Source of the DNA: Bordetella genomosp. 5
Lineage (GTDB): Bacteria > Pseudomonadota > Gammaproteobacteria > Burkholderiales > Burkholderiaceae_B
Assembly (NCBI RefSeq): GCF_002261475.1
Contig: NZ_NEVN01000001.1
Coordinates: 372,001 to 436,000 of the forward strand
Direction of reading: 5' to 3'
Length of the DNA stretch: 64,000 bases
How positions within the stretch are numbered: the first letter of the stretch is position 1; each line of letters begins with the position of its first letter. A model generated the notes under the pieces. The model searched no databases. It was given only the letters and a program-made list of their open reading frames with translations, and was not told where the DNA came from. Positions 39,381 through 50,345 of this stretch are shown piece by piece. The translations under genes were made by a program, and so were the position numbers.

Positions 39381-39586
39381 GTGGCGGGGTGCTAGCGGGT
39401 TTGCCGTGTGGCGGCATGCAGGCGGGGCGGCGGGCCCCGGGGCAGAGCTGACGATTGTAACGCCGGGCAGCTGACGCCGAGGCGTCGTCCGAACCCTGCG
39501 GGGCGGGGGGCGGCGGCCTGGTCCCGCCGGCTACAGTAAACTATGATGCATTCCCCCACTAACCCTCTGGTCATAGCGGTTGCACC

Positions 39587-39775
39587 ATGGCGAAGAATTA
39601 CGAATCCGAAATCACCCAATTCCTCAAAGAGTACAAGGCCGCTCATCCTGACGTCGAACAGCGTCAGCGCGAGGGCCGTGGCCGTCTCTGGGACAAGCCC
39701 CAGGACACCGAGCTGCTCGAGGGTTTCCGTGCCGGCCGCGTGCCGCAACGGCCCTACGTCTACGCGGCCGACTGA
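39587..39775 (+). CDS. DUF3460 family small protein
   Basis: This 62-aa basic/acidic protein (MAKNYESEITQFLKEYKAAH) matches the DUF3460 pattern, with LWDKPQDTELLEGFRAGRVP near the middle and end. It has no signal, membrane segment or Cys. Function is unknown. It sits 31 bp before scpA on the same strand, an association common in Burkholderiales. Confidence 0.85.
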   Translation: MAKNYESEITQFLKEYKAAHPDVEQRQREGRGRLWDKPQDTELLEGFRAGRVPQRPYVYAAD

Positions 39776-39806
39776 GTCACGGCGCCGGTAACGCGAGCAC
39801 GGCTAC

Positions 39807-41643
<1,837 letters not shown>

Positions 41644-41763
41644 GCGCTGCCGGGCCGGCCTCGGCCGCCCGGATCATCGCGTCACACCTGTCAGTTGCCG
41701 CAGTTCCGCGGGCGCGTGCTCATTGCGCACACTCTCTGCAATCGCTCATTGCAGAGAGACGCC

Positions 41764-42192
41764 ATGTGGAACATCCCGCCCGCAGCCCCGACGCTCTCGC
41801 CGGCCCCGGCCCCGGCCGCCGCCGCCGCCCCGCCTCGTCATATCGCGCTTGCCCTGCCCACGCCGCGGCCCCTGCGCGATGGCGCCGGCATGTCGCCGCA
41901 GGCTCCGCCGGGCCCATTGCGGGAGCCCCCCGCCTGCTACGCGCCGCTCACCCCGCGCGAACGCCAGGTGCTGGTTTATCTCAGTGCGGGCCAGTCCAAC
42001 AAAGTGATCGCCATCGATCTGGGGATCTCCATGCGCACGGCCGAGGCGCACCGCGCGCGCATCCTGCGCAAGATGGGGGTGCGCACCGCGCAGCAGCTCG
42101 GCTGCCTCACGTGTCCCTATCGTTTGGGCGTACTGCCCGGATCGGCTGATGCCGCTCCCATGAAAACGGGCCCCGCTCAGGGGGCCCGTTGA
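41764..42192 (+). CDS. LuxR-type helix-turn-helix protein
   Basis: This 142-aa protein has a Pro/Ala-rich low-complexity N-terminal half (about residues 1-62). A LuxR/GerE helix-turn-helix follows (about 63-125: LTPRERQVLVYLSAGQSNK, IAIDLGISMRTAEAHRARIL) and a short tail with CLTCPYRLG. There is no receiver or autoinducer domain, so it is a stand-alone DNA-binding module or a truncated FixJ/NarL-like regulator. ATG 41764 follows GAGAG at 41756-41760; TTG 41695 is an unlikely longer start. The 3' end overlaps a strong hairpin at 42165-42190. Targets are unknown. Confidence 0.75.
   Translation: MWNIPPAAPTLSPAPAPAAAAAPPRHIALALPTPRPLRDGAGMSPQAPPGPLREPPACYAPLTPRERQVLVYLSAGQSNKVIAIDLGISMRTAEAHRARILRKMGVRTAQQLGCLTCPYRLGVLPGSADAAPMKTGPAQGAR
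42165..42190 (-). terminator. hairpin overlapping the LuxR-type gene end, terminator for the minus-strand lipoprotein gene
   Basis: AACGGGCCCC, six bases, GGGGCCCGTT: a 10-bp perfect stem. Read on the minus strand it is followed by TTTTC, so it can terminate the lipoprotein transcript (gene end 42249). On the plus strand it lies within the last codons of the LuxR-type gene, without a T-run. Confidence 0.7.
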
Positions 42193-42248
42193 TCGGCGTG
42201 TGCGCGCCGCGGAGGGGTGAACCCGCCGGCGCGGGGCTCAGCGCCGCA

Positions 42249-43001
42249 TTAACCCGGGCACTGGGTCTCGGCCTGCTTGAGCTCGGCGATCGGGTCGAGG
42301 TCGGGCTGGCGCGTGAGGGTGTACGCGAGATTGGGGGTGTGGCCGTTGACCGAGCGCACGCGCAGCGTGTTGTAGAGCGGCATGCTCAGGTCGGCGCGCA
42401 TATTGCCGGCGCCGTCGAGCAGCAGCACGCGCGGCGGGCGTTCCTGGGTGGCATCCCAGCAGCCTTGCTCGTACGACGGCGCGGTCTTGCCGGGCGTGTT
42501 TTCGAGGTAGGTGAGGCGTGCGCGCCAGCGGCCGTTGGGCGCCAGCGTGAGCGTGACGCGCTGGGCTTCGCAATTGAGCGCGGTCGCGAAGCAGGGCAGG
42601 GTGCCCTGGAAGGTCTGTGCCTGCGGGATCAGCTCGGCATTGGCCGAACGCGGCGTGCCGGCTGCCACGGCGGCGCCACCGCCGCCCGAGCCCTCGCCCT
42701 GCGGGATGGCCTGGCCGTCTTCGGCGACCGGGCCGTTGGCCGGGTTCTGCTGTTGTTGTTGCGGATTGGGCTGGCGCGGCTTGAGCTCGATCTGCAGCTG
42801 CGACGGCGCGTGCACGACCGTGCGGTAGCCGGCGGCCTGGCCCTGGTACTGGGCGTCGGTGATGGTGCTTTCACCGGGCGGGTTGTAATAGCCTTCGGTG
42901 CGCTGTTGGGCGCAGCCCGCCAGAACGGCGATGGCGGCGAGGGCGGCATACGGGGCCAGCGTGCGGCCGGTAGAGCGATGGGCGGGAGGCTGGGCAGGCA
43001 T
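42249..43001 (-). CDS. NlpE-like lipoprotein
   Basis: This 250-aa lipoprotein has a lipobox AVLAGC near residues 25-30. A Gln/Pro/Gly-rich linker (PNPQQQQQNPANGP) follows at about 75-105. The C-terminal domain (about 130-235), with TFQGTLPCFATALNCEAQRV, LTLAPNGRWRARLTYLE and QGCWDAT, resembles the NlpE N-terminal barrel (GTLPCxxCxGIxTxLTL). NlpE is a copper-response and surface-sensing lipoprotein in enterobacteria; the similarity is by motif only. ATG 43001 gives a normal lipoprotein signal. It is monocistronic. Confidence 0.7.
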   Translation of the reverse strand: MPAQPPAHRSTGRTLAPYAALAAIAVLAGCAQQRTEGYYNPPGESTITDAQYQGQAAGYRTVVHAPSQLQIELKPRQPNPQQQQQNPANGPVAEDGQAIPQGEGSGGGGAAVAAGTPRSANAELIPQAQTFQGTLPCFATALNCEAQRVTLTLAPNGRWRARLTYLENTPGKTAPSYEQGCWDATQERPPRVLLLDGAGNMRADLSMPLYNTLRVRSVNGHTPNLAYTLTRQPDLDPIAELKQAETQCPG

Positions 43002-43188
43002 GGCGCACGTCCGGAAGGTTCTTGGTCTGTCGCTAATTCTACGCATATCTGCGCATATCCGATACGCTGGCCCGGCCGGCGCCGCGCCGCCGGCCGGGCC
43101 CCGCGTTTGATGATTTTTGCGCCTGACGGAATAATGCCGCGTGGGGTCTGCGCCGGGTGGCGCAACAACCCACCCACTGGACGATCCG

Positions 43189-43992
43189 ATGATCTGGCAT
43201 GAGCTGCAATGGAATCCGGTCTGGGCTGCCGCGCTGGCTGCATTGCTGGGCCTGGCCGTCGGCGGGATCCTGACCCTGGTGGTGTACCGCCTGCCGGTGG
43301 CGCTGCGGCGCGCATGGCGCGGCGGGCTGGCGACGCCGCGCCCGCTGCGCGGCGAGCGGCTGCGTGCCTGGCCGCTGGCCGGGTGGTGGCTCGCGCGCGC
43401 CGGGCATATCGGCCGGCGCGCCCGGGCCGGGCGCCAGGGCTTCGGCCCGGGCTGGGCGCTGCCCCTCATGGAGTGTGCGTGCGCGGCGCTATTTGTCGCC
43501 TGCCTGTGGCGCTTCGGCGTGAGCCTGGCCGCCCTGGCCGCGATGGCCCTGTGTGCGGCGCTGCTCACGCTGGCCTGGATCGACCTGCGCGTGGGCCTGC
43601 TGCCAGACGTGCTCACGCTGCCGCTGGCCTGGGCCGGGCTGCTCGTGAATCTGCACCACGGCTTCGTGCCGCTGCCACAGGCCGTGCTCGGCGCCGTCGC
43701 GGGGTACCTGTTCCTCTGGCTGGTGTTTCACGTGTTTCGCCTGTGCACCGGTCGCGACGGCATGGGTTATGGTGATTTCAAATTGAGTGCGGCGCTGGGG
43801 GCCTGGCTCGGCCTGGGCGCGTTGCCCGGCGTGCTGCTGGTGGCGTCGCTTTCTGGGGTGCTGGTGGGCTGGATGCTGCGCCGGGCCGGCCGGGTCGAAC
43901 CCGGTCAGCCGCTGCCTTTCGCGCCTTTTCTTGCCGGCGCGGGCCTGCTGGAGCTGTTCATGCACGACCGCGGCCTGCCGCTGATAGGCTGA
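43189..43992 (+). CDS. pilD: prepilin peptidase (type IV leader peptidase), short form
   Basis: This 267-aa membrane aspartyl protease is of family A24. Catalytic Asp residues are D132 (AWIDLRVGLLPDVLTLPLAW) and D196 (GMGYGDFKL, the GxGD motif), and PFAPFLAGAG near the end is also typical. Between the first and second membrane segments the usual four-Cys zinc module (CxxC...CxxC) is missing; only Arg/Gly/Trp-rich sequence is there. The N-methylating half may thus be altered. No pilB, pilC or gsp genes are in the window. ATG 43189 is chosen. It precedes coaE and zapD, the usual order. Confidence 0.88.
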   Translation: MIWHELQWNPVWAAALAALLGLAVGGILTLVVYRLPVALRRAWRGGLATPRPLRGERLRAWPLAGWWLARAGHIGRRARAGRQGFGPGWALPLMECACAALFVACLWRFGVSLAALAAMALCAALLTLAWIDLRVGLLPDVLTLPLAWAGLLVNLHHGFVPLPQAVLGAVAGYLFLWLVFHVFRLCTGRDGMGYGDFKLSAALGAWLGLGALPGVLLVASLSGVLVGWMLRRAGRVEPGQPLPFAPFLAGAGLLELFMHDRGLPLIG

Positions 43993-44017
43993 GTTTTTTC
44001 TTTTGGATGCACTTGAT

Positions 44018-44668
44018 ATGTACAGCATCGGTTTGACGGGGGGGATCGGCTCGGGCAAGACCCGCGTGGCGGACCTGCTCGCCGAATGGGGCGCCGCCGT
44101 CATCGACACCGACGACATCTCGCGCGGCCTCACCGCGGCGGGCGGCGGCGCGATGGCCGCGATCGTGGCCGGCTTTGGCCCGGTGGCCGCCGACCCGTCC
44201 GGCGCACTGGACCGCGCCTGGATGCGCGAGCTGGTGTTCCGCGACCCCGAGGCCCGCGGCCGTCTCGAGGCCATCCTGCATCCGCTCATTACCGCGGCCA
44301 CCGTGCGCGCCTCGGAAGCCGCCGCCGGCGCGCCCTACCAGGTCTTCGTGGTGCCGCTGCTGGTCGAGTCCGGGCGCTGGCGCGAGCGGGTCGACCGCAT
44401 CTGCGTGGTCGACTGCGATCCCGATACCCAGGTCGAGCGGGTGGGGCGGCGCAGCGGGCTGACGCCGGAGGCCATCCGTCGTATCATGGCGGTGCAAGTG
44501 CCGCGCGCCACCCGGCTCGCCGCCGCCGATGATGTCATCGTCAACGACGGCGCGACCACCCCGCTTCAGCTGATGGAACGGGCGCGCGCGCTGCATGACC
44601 GCTGGCTCGAGCTGGCGGGCGCCAAGGACCGGGCCGTGCACGTCGGGCAACAGGCACCGCGACCCTGA
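44018..44668 (+). CDS. coaE: dephospho-CoA kinase CoaE
   Basis: This 216-aa kinase performs the last step of coenzyme A synthesis. It has P-loop LTGGIGSGKTRVADLL (about residues 6-21), DTDDISRGLTAAGGGAM for dephospho-CoA binding, LHPLI, VPLLVESG and the lid-like VVDCDPDTQVERVGRRSGLT. ATG 44018 is used; the frame also opens at TTG 44003, five codons earlier. It follows pilD with a 25-bp gap. Confidence 0.95.
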   Translation: MYSIGLTGGIGSGKTRVADLLAEWGAAVIDTDDISRGLTAAGGGAMAAIVAGFGPVAADPSGALDRAWMRELVFRDPEARGRLEAILHPLITAATVRASEAAAGAPYQVFVVPLLVESGRWRERVDRICVVDCDPDTQVERVGRRSGLTPEAIRRIMAVQVPRATRLAAADDVIVNDGATTPLQLMERARALHDRWLELAGAKDRAVHVGQQAPRP

Positions 44669-44744
44669 GCATCTGGCTTGCGGGCCCCGTGTCCGCACGC
44701 CGCCCTACAAGACTCATCGTTAGCGTCAATAGGCTCAGATCAGC

Positions 44745-45497
44745 GTGATTCTTTTTGAATATCCCTTCAACGAGCGTATTCGCGCTTATCTGCGGCTGGA
44801 GTATCTGTTCGACAGATTGGCGTTCTTCGCTGGCGAGGGAGACGCGCGGATGCACCAGATCGCCGTCGCCACGTTGTTCGACATTCTCGAGGCCGGCGAA
44901 CGCACCGACATGAAGAGCGCCGTGCTCCAGGATCTGGAGCGCCAGCGCACCAGCCTGGTCGCGCTGCGCGACCACCCCGGCGTGGCCCAGGATGCGCTCG
45001 AGATCATGCTCTCCGACATGGAGCGCGTGGTCGGGGCACTGCAGGCCCAGGGCAAGACCGGCCAATCCCTGCGCGAAAACGAATGGCTCGTGAGCCTGCG
45101 CGGCCGTCTGGCCGTGCCGGGCGGCGCCACGCAGGTCGACATGCCGTCGTATCACGCTTGGCAGCACAAACCGGAGGCCGCGCGCCGTGCCGACCTCCAG
45201 GCCTGGATCGCACCGCTGATGCCGCTGGCCGAGGGCCTCGCCATGGCCTTGCGGCTGCTGCGCGAATCGGGACGCCGCGCCGACATCGCCGCCGAACAGG
45301 GCGCCTACCAGCAGATGCTGGCCGGCAAGACCTTCCAGCTGCTGCGCGTCTGGGTGGATCCGGAGCAAGGCGTGTTTCCGGAAATCAGCGCCAACAAGTA
45401 CATGGTCTGGATCCGCTTTTCCGTCCAGGATGGCGGCGTCAAGCCGCAACAGGTGGGTCGCGACGTGCCGTTCCAGATGTCGCTGTGCACCGCCTGA
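44745..45497 (+). CDS. zapD: cell division protein ZapD
   Basis: This 250-aa FtsZ-associated protein starts MILFEYPFNERIRAYLRLEY, the conserved ZapD beginning, from GTG 44745. Further family segments are LFDILE, LQDLERQR, HPGVAQDAL, LRENEWLVSLRGRL and GKTFQLLRVWVD. ZapD cross-links FtsZ filaments at the septum. It sits behind coaE, the normal order pilD-coaE-zapD. The usual next gene, yacG (zinc-finger gyrase inhibitor), was not found after it. Confidence 0.94.
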   Translation: MILFEYPFNERIRAYLRLEYLFDRLAFFAGEGDARMHQIAVATLFDILEAGERTDMKSAVLQDLERQRTSLVALRDHPGVAQDALEIMLSDMERVVGALQAQGKTGQSLRENEWLVSLRGRLAVPGGATQVDMPSYHAWQHKPEAARRADLQAWIAPLMPLAEGLAMALRLLRESGRRADIAAEQGAYQQMLAGKTFQLLRVWVDPEQGVFPEISANKYMVWIRFSVQDGGVKPQQVGRDVPFQMSLCTA

Positions 45498-45849
45498 GCG
45501 CCTTCCTCTTCCTTCCCCTTTTGCACAATCCCGTCCGGCGGCGCGCGTCGCGCCTCGCCACCCGCGCCTGTACGCGCTAGGCCCGGACCGGGCGCGCGGC
45601 TTGCCTCGGGGGGCGCACGCTCGGCCTTCCGGGTCGGCTGCGCGCGCCCGTTTCTGGCCGGCCGCACCCCGGCTCGTACGGCCGCACTCAGGTCAGGCCG
45701 CGCGTGTCCTTCTCCGGCGCGGCGGCGCCCGGCGCGGCGCCTCGTCCAGCCCGCTCATCGTGAGGGCGCGACGCGGCCACACCCCGGGAATGCCGCCTGC
45801 TAAGGCCCGCCGGATCGCCCAGGGCGGCCCGATCGGCTGACAACCTGTT
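45498..45849. other. GC-rich gap between zapD and mdtA
   Basis: I see no gene or RNA in this stretch. Open frames here lack family signals and have shadow-like Arg/Ala composition. It precedes the terminator at 45850. Confidence 0.6.
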
Positions 45850-45888
45850 GCGGGCGATTTCATTTCACCGCGATCGCCCGCTATTTTT
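45850..45888 (+). terminator. intrinsic terminator before the mdt operon
   Basis: GCGGGCGAT (45850-45858) pairs perfectly with ATCGCCCGC (45873-45881), followed by TATTTTT. It isolates the mdt promoter from upstream transcription. Confidence 0.82.
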
Positions 45889-45902
45889 CATCTCTCTGGG
45901 GG

Positions 45903-45923
45903 ACAATAGGCGATTCTTATTGT
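45903..45923. promoter_or_regulatory. candidate operator before mdtA
   Basis: ACAATA, nine bases, TATTGT is a symmetric 21-bp site 21 bp before the mdtA ATG. It is positioned for a repressor or LysR-type control of the efflux operon. No regulator gene is adjacent. Confidence 0.4.
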
Positions 45924-45944
45924 GCCCTCGCGTCCGGAAGCCTC

Positions 45945-47231
45945 ATGTCTGAACTCTCGCCCGCCCCGTCGTCGTCCCGCAGGAAGCGCATCATCGGGAT
46001 CGTCGTCGTGCTGCTGCTGGTCGCGCTGGCCGCCTGGCTGATCTGGCGACCGGCCGCCGACGAGACCCAGCGAGGCCGCCGCGGCGCCATGTCGGGTGGG
46101 CCGGCGGGCATGATGAACATGGCCGTGCCGGTCAAGGTGAGCGCGGCGCGTTCGCAGGATTTCGACATCGTGCTGCGGGCGCTGGGCACCGTAACGGCCT
46201 ACAACACCGTCACCGTGCGCAGCCGCGTCGAGGGCGAGCTGGTCAAAGTGAATTTCCAGGAAGGCCAGTTCGTGAACGAAGGCGAGGTGCTGGCCCAGGT
46301 CGACCCGCGGCCCTACGAAGTGGCGCTCGCCCAGGCGCAGGGCACCCAGATGCAGAACCGCGCGCAGCTCGAAAACGCCCGGCGCGATCTCACGCGCTAC
46401 CAGACGCTCTTCAAGCAGGATTCGATCGCGCGCCAGCAGCTCGACACGCAGGCCGCGCTGGTGCGCCAATACGAGGGCACGGTCAAGAGCGATCAGGCCG
46501 CGGTGGACAACGCCAAGCTGCAGTTGGCCTACTCCCGCATCACCGCGCCGATCTCCGGTCGCCTGGGCCTGCGTCAGGTCGATCAGGGCAACCTGATCTC
46601 CAGTGGCGACACGAATGGTCTGGTGGTCATCACCCAGACCGATCCCATCGCCGTGATCTTCACCCTGCCCGAGACCCAGCTGCCGGATGTGCTGGCGCAG
46701 CTGCGCGAGGGGCGCAAGCTGCAGGTCCAGGCCTACGATCGCGCCGACACCCGCATGATCGCCACGGGCGAACTCGAGACGGTGGACAACCAGATCGACG
46801 TCGCGACCGGCACCGTCAAGCTGAAAGCGCGCTTCGCCAATGCCGGGCAGACGCTGTTCCCCAATCAATTCGTCAACATCCGTCTGCTGGTCGAACGCCG
46901 CGCCAACGTGACCGCGATCCCGACGGTCGCCGTGCAGCAGGGGTCGGTCGGCTCGTTCGTCTTCCTGGTGCAGGCCGACAAGACCGCGGCCGTGCGGCCG
47001 GTCAAGCTGGGCACCATCGACCAGGGCTGGGTCGCCGTCAACGAAGGCCTGGCGCCGGGCGATCAGGTCGTGATCGAAGGCACCGACCGCCTGCGCACCG
47101 GCAGCAAGGTCGATGTGGTGGCGGGCGCCGACGCCAACGTCCCGGCCCTGCCGGGCGCATCGCTCGGCGCGGGCGCGCCGGCCGGCACCAATCCGTCCAC
47201 GATCAAGCGGCCCGCCGGCGCGGGCAGGTAG
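45945..47231 (+). CDS. mdtA: RND efflux periplasmic adaptor MdtA
   Basis: This 428-aa membrane-fusion protein has an N-terminal membrane anchor (about residues 14-33) and the lipoyl-type halves VRSRVEGELVKVNFQEGQFV and ITAPISGRLGLRQVDQGNLI. The alpha-hairpin between them runs about 110-190, then the beta-barrel (VIFTLPETQLPDVL) and the membrane-proximal domain. It links the inner-membrane pump to the outer-membrane channel. ATG 45945 with GGAAG just before. First gene of mdtA-mdtB-mdtC-outer-membrane factor, with a 6-bp gap to mdtB. Confidence 0.92.
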   Translation: MSELSPAPSSSRRKRIIGIVVVLLLVALAAWLIWRPAADETQRGRRGAMSGGPAGMMNMAVPVKVSAARSQDFDIVLRALGTVTAYNTVTVRSRVEGELVKVNFQEGQFVNEGEVLAQVDPRPYEVALAQAQGTQMQNRAQLENARRDLTRYQTLFKQDSIARQQLDTQAALVRQYEGTVKSDQAAVDNAKLQLAYSRITAPISGRLGLRQVDQGNLISSGDTNGLVVITQTDPIAVIFTLPETQLPDVLAQLREGRKLQVQAYDRADTRMIATGELETVDNQIDVATGTVKLKARFANAGQTLFPNQFVNIRLLVERRANVTAIPTVAVQQGSVGSFVFLVQADKTAAVRPVKLGTIDQGWVAVNEGLAPGDQVVIEGTDRLRTGSKVDVVAGADANVPALPGASLGAGAPAGTNPSTIKRPAGAGR

Positions 47232-47237
47232 ACCGTC

Positions 47238-50200
47238 GTGAACCCATCGCGCCTGTTTATCCTGCGGCCGGTGGCCACCACCCTGGCGATGGTGGCCATT
47301 CTGATCGCCGGTCTGATCGCCTACCGCCTGTTGCCCGTCTCGGCCCTGCCCGAGGTCGACTATCCCACCATCCAGGTCGTCACGCTCTATCCCGGCGCGA
47401 GCCCGGACGTGATGACCTCCCTGGTGACCTCGCCGCTCGAACGGCAGTTCGGGCAGATGCCCGGGCTCAACCAGATGTCGTCGTCCAGCTCGGGCGGCGC
47501 TTCGGTCATCACCATGCAGTTCAGCCTGGACCTCTCGCTCGACGTGGCCGAGCAGCAGGTCCAGGCGGCGATCAACGCCGCATCCAATCTGCTGCCCAGC
47601 GATCTGCCGGTGCCGCCGACCTATAACAAGGTGAACCCGGCCGACGCGGCCGTGCTGACGCTCGCCATCACCTCGCCCACGATGCCCCTGCCGCAGGTGC
47701 GCGATCTGGTCGACACCCGGATGGCGCAGAAGCTCTCGCAGATCCCGGGCGTGGGCCTGGTCAGCGTGGCGGGCGGGCAGCGGCCCGCCGTGCGGGTGCA
47801 GGTCAATCCGAAGGCGCTGGCCTCGGCCGGCCTGGCGCTGTCCGATCTGCGCACGGCCGTGGTCGGCGCCAACGTCAATCAGCCCAAGGGCAACCTCGAC
47901 GGGCCGTTGCGCTCGACCACGATCGACGCCAACAGCCAGCTCAAGACGCCCACCGATTACAACGACCTCATCATCGCCTATCGCAACAACGCACCGCTGC
48001 GGCTGTCGGACGTGGCGCGGGCGGTCGAGGGCGCCGAGGACACGCGGCAGGCGGCCTGGGCCGGCGACAAGCCCGCCATCCTGCTCAACATCCAGCGTCA
48101 GCCCGGTGCCAACGTGATCGACGTGGTCGATCGCATCTACACGCTGATCCCGCAGCTGCGCTCGGCGATGCCGGCCACGCTGGACCTGACGGTGGTATCC
48201 GACCGCACCCAGACCATCCGTGACTCGATCAAGAGCGTGCAGCACGAGATGCTGCTTGCGGTCGGCCTCGTGGTGCTGGTGACCTTCGTGTTTCTGCGCA
48301 GCGCCACGGCCACGTTCATCCCGAGCGTGGTGGTGCCGCTGTCGCTGATCGGCACCTTCGGGATCATGTATCTCGCGGGGTTTTCGCTCAACAACCTCAC
48401 CTTGATGGCCCTGACCATCGCCACCGGCTTCGTGGTCGACGACGCCATCGTGATGATCGAGAACATCGCGCGGCATATCGAGGAGGGCGAGAGCCCGTTG
48501 CACGCGGCGCTCAAGGGCGCCGCGCAGATCGGCTTCACGCTGATCTCGCTCACGCTGTCGCTGATCGCGGTGCTGATACCGCTGCTCTTCATGACCGAGG
48601 TCGTGGGTCGGCTGTTCCGCGAGTTTGCCGTCACGCTCGCGGTGGCGATCATGATCTCGCTGCTGATCTCGCTCACGCTCACGCCGATGATGTGCGCCCG
48701 TCTGCTCAAGCCCGAATCGCAGATGCAGTATGGCCGCTTCCATCGGACCACCGGCGCCTTCATCGACCGCGTGATCGCCCGCTACGACGCGATGCTGAAG
48801 GTGGTGCTCAACCACCAGGTGGCGACGCTGCTGGTGGCCGTGGCCACCTTCGCGATCACGGTGCTGCTGTACATCATGATCCCCAAGGGCTTCTTCCCGC
48901 AGCAGGACACCGGGCTGCTGCAGGCCATCACGCAGGGGCCGCAATCCACCTCGTTCGCGGCAATGTCGCAACGCCAGCAGCAGGCCGCCGCCCGCATCAT
49001 GCAGGATCCCGCCGTGGCGGCGGTGTCGTCGTTCATCGGGGTCGACGGCAGCAATGCCACGCTGAACGCCGGCCGCATGCAGATCGCGCTCAAGCCGCAA
49101 GGCGAGCGGGACGGGCTGGCCGTGGTCACGCGGCGGCTGCAGGACGCCGTGCATGGCCTGAACAACGGCATCACCTTGTACGTGCAGCCGGTGCAGGATC
49201 TCACCATCGAAGATCGCGTGGCGCGCACGCAGTATCAGATGACGCTCTCCAACCCCGATCTCTCGGTGTTGAGCGAATGGGCGCCCAAGCTGGTCGAGAA
49301 GCTGCGCACCGTGCCCTTGCTGGCCGATGTGACGCACGACCTCCAGGACGAGGGCCTGCAGACCTGGGTGCAGATCGATCGCGACGCGGCCTCGCGGCTG
49401 GGCATCACGGCGGCCACCATCGACGAGGCGCTCTACGACGCCTTCGGCCAGCGGTTGATCACGACCATCTTCACGCAGTCGAATCAATACCGCGTGGTGC
49501 TCGAGGTGGAGCCGCAGTTCCGCGCGTCGGCCGCCGCGCTGGATCAGATCCGCGTGCCGACCTCTTCGGGCGGGCAGGTGCCGCTGTCGTCGGTCGCGCA
49601 CGTGACCGAAGGCCGGACGGTGCTGGCGGTCAACCGGCTCAATCAATTTCCGATGACCACGCTGTCGTTCAATCTGGCGCCCGGCGCGTCGCTGTCCGAT
49701 GCCGTGCAGGCCATCGTGGCCGCCGAGCACGAGATCGGCATGCCGGACGGCGTGGAGACGCGCTTTCAGGGCGCGGCGCTGGCGTTCCAGAGTTCGCTGT
49801 CGAGCACGCTATGGCTGATCCTGGCGGCCATCGTCACGATGTACATCGTGCTGGGCGTGCTCTACGAGAGCTATATCCATCCGATCACGATTCTGTCGAC
49901 TTTGCCGTCCGCCGGCGTGGGGGCCTTGCTCGCCCTCATGCTCAGCGGCACCGACCTCGACATGATCGGCATCATCGGCATCATCCTGCTGATCGGCATC
50001 GTGAAGAAAAACGCGATCATGATGATCGACTTCGCCCTCGATGCCGAGCGCAAGCGCGGGCTGGCGCCGCGTGAGGCGATCCACGAGGCGGCGCTGCTGC
50101 GCTTCCGCCCCATCCTCATGACCACGCTCGCGGCGCTGTTCGGTGCGTTGCCGCTGATGCTGTCGACGGGCACCGGCGCCGAGCTGCGCCAGCCGCTGGG

Positions 50201-50345
50201 TCTGGTCATGGTCGGCGGCCTGCTGGTGAGTCAGGTGCTCACGCTCTTCACCACGCCGGTGATCTATCTGATGTTCGATCGCATGGCGCAACGCTGGCGC
50301 GGCGGCCAACCCGAGCGCGCGACGCGCGAACCGGCGCGGCCATGA
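47238..50345 (+). CDS. mdtB: RND efflux transporter MdtB
   Basis: This 1035-aa inner-membrane pump subunit has twelve membrane segments and two large periplasmic loops, starting from GTG 47238 ([18 protein letters not shown]). TM4 carries the proton-relay Asp pair in [17 protein letters not shown]. Family segments are [34 protein letters not shown] and [18 protein letters not shown]. MdtB works with MdtC as an unequal trimer, exporting bile-salt-like compounds, novobiocin and others in E. coli. Its end overlaps mdtC by 4 bp. Confidence 0.93.
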   Translation: MNPSRLFILRPVATTLAMVAILIAGLIAYRLLPVSALPEVDYPTIQVVTLYPGASPDVMTSLVTSPLERQFGQMPGLNQMSSSSSGGASVITMQFSLDLSLDVAEQQVQAAINAASNLLPSDLPVPPTYNKVNPADAAVLTLAITSPTMPLPQVRDLVDTRMAQKLSQIPGVGLVSVAGGQRPAVRVQVNPKALASAGLALSDLRTAVVGANVNQPKGNLDGPLRSTTIDANSQLKTPTDYNDLIIAYRNNAPLRLSDVARAVEGAEDTRQAAWAGDKPAILLNIQRQPGANVIDVVDRIYTLIPQLRSAMPATLDLTVVSDRTQTIRDSIKSVQHEMLLAVGLVVLVTFVFLRSATATFIPSVVVPLSLIGTFGIMYLAGFSLNNLTLMALTIATGFVVDDAIVMIENIARHIEEGESPLHAALKGAAQIGFTLISLTLSLIAVLIPLLFMTEVVGRLFREFAVTLAVAIMISLLISLTLTPMMCARLLKPESQMQYGRFHRTTGAFIDRVIARYDAMLKVVLNHQVATLLVAVATFAITVLLYIMIPKGFFPQQDTGLLQAITQGPQSTSFAAMSQRQQQAAARIMQDPAVAAVSSFIGVDGSNATLNAGRMQIALKPQGERDGLAVVTRRLQDAVHGLNNGITLYVQPVQDLTIEDRVARTQYQMTLSNPDLSVLSEWAPKLVEKLRTVPLLADVTHDLQDEGLQTWVQIDRDAASRLGITAATIDEALYDAFGQRLITTIFTQSNQYRVVLEVEPQFRASAAALDQIRVPTSSGGQVPLSSVAHVTEGRTVLAVNRLNQFPMTTLSFNLAPGASLSDAVQAIVAAEHEIGMPDGVETRFQGAALAFQSSLSSTLWLILAAIVTMYIVLGVLYESYIHPITILSTLPSAGVGALLALMLSGTDLDMIGIIGIILLIGIVKKNAIMMIDFALDAERKRGLAPREAIHEAALLRFRPILMTTLAALFGALPLMLSTGTGAELRQPLGLVMVGGLLVSQVLTLFTTPVIYLMFDRMAQRWRGGQPERATREPARP

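Noticed and set aside
45305-45667. yacG, the gene usually behind zapD
   Set aside because: The frame here is antisense to the end of zapD and does not contain the CPxCG...CSxRC zinc motif.
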